From Deltaproteobacteria bacterium (GTDB lineage: Bacteria > JAEEML01): a stretch of 5,562 bases of DNA. Positions 5,459 to 5,562 of the stretch are shown here, one piece after another. Location of the stretch: positions 1 to 5,562 of the forward strand of contig JAEEML010000112.1 of the NCBI GenBank assembly GCA_016283195.1, read 5' to 3'. The notes below the pieces were generated by a model. The model did not search any database and had not been told where the DNA came from. It saw nothing but the letters and a program-made list of their open reading frames with translations. The position numbers and the translations under genes were made by a program. The number at the start of each line of letters is the position of its first letter. The stretch's first letter is position 1.

Positions 5459-5465
5459 CACTTTT

Positions 5466-5562
5466 TTACGATTTATTTTGTCCTTTTTTCATTGTGGTCC
5501 ATCCCTCAATTACCCGCTGACGGCTACGGCCCAGAGCCAGCGAATCAGCCGGTACCTCCGAA
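5466..5562 (-). CDS. glmU: GlmU C-terminus: N-acetylglucosamine-1-phosphate uridyltransferase / glucosamine-1-phosphate acetyltransferase (partial)
   Basis: An open minus-strand frame enters from the right edge and ends at TAA (5468-5466), giving 31 residues that start SEVPADSLALGRSRQRVIEGW. This matches the conserved end of GlmU (E. coli: ENALAISRVPQTQKEGW; other species: DVPADSLAIARARQ), which lies at the end of the left-handed beta-helix acetyltransferase domain. The last ten residues (TTMKKGQNKS) form the variable basic tail. Known: GlmU makes UDP-GlcNAc from GlcN-1-P, acetyl-CoA and UTP in the cytoplasm, for peptidoglycan and lipopolysaccharide. Only this small piece is visible, so the call rests on the motif. 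A different left-handed beta-helix transferase is possible but less likely. No convincing terminator follows, so read-through into the lipoprotein gene is possible. Confidence 0.8.
   Translation of the reverse strand, partial: SEVPADSLALGRSRQRVIEGWTTMKKGQNKS

Noticed and set aside
5435-5465. Small ATAT-GCG-ATAT dyad with T-rich tail after glmU as a terminator
   Set aside because: The stem is four A-T pairs only, too weak to be called a terminator.
1-5562. Transposon, CRISPR array, tRNA or origin of replication
   Set aside because: No terminal inverted repeats with a transposase-length frame, no spaced repeat array, no cloverleaf and no clustered DnaA-box-like repeats were seen.

Overview
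The window looks like chromosomal DNA from a diderm (outer-membrane) bacterium. Two proteins carry lipoprotein signal peptides, and both Shine-Dalgarno sites on the minus strand are strong. The Rpn-type nuclease is of the kind I know from gut Firmicutes and Negativicutes, so an Acidaminococcaceae/Negativicutes-like host is my weak guess. No rRNA, tRNA, IS element or CRISPR array is visible.

Plus strand, 1-3450. The C-terminal part of an RluA-family rRNA pseudouridine synthase enters from the left edge. Three bases after its stop comes a compact family A (Pol I-like) DNA polymerase of 488 aa. It has all three polymerase motifs, no 5' nuclease, an apparently dead 3'-5' exonuclease remnant and a much shortened thumb. 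A gap of about 137 bases with a perfect TATAAT box leads into an Rpn/transposase_31 PD-(D/E)XK nuclease, which is visibly more AT-rich than the polymerase. One base after the nuclease stop begins a flavodoxin-fold NAD(P)H oxidoreductase with a four-cysteine motif like that of iron-sulfur flavoproteins.

The most interesting signal is inside the rpn gene. Near its 3' end lies a good promoter-like pair (TTGTCA-17-TATAGA), then a strong Shine-Dalgarno and an in-frame ATG that would yield a separate 70-aa C-terminal protein. This is the arrangement described for Rpn phage-defence nucleases restrained by an intragenic antitoxin.

Minus strand, 5562-3467. In order of transcription: the last 31 codons of glmU (UDP-GlcNAc biosynthesis); a 132-base leader with a candidate promoter and two overlapping, mutually exclusive hairpins; a tiny Ala/Pro/acidic lipoprotein ending in a 10-aa repeat; a strong rho-independent terminator; and a lipoprotein serine hydrolase of the class C beta-lactamase/DD-peptidase family. 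The last gene converges on the flavoprotein gene with only 16 bases between the stops. The minus-strand genes share a cell-envelope theme (UDP-GlcNAc synthesis, two lipoproteins, a penicillin-binding-type fold), while the plus-strand genes act on RNA, DNA and redox chemistry.
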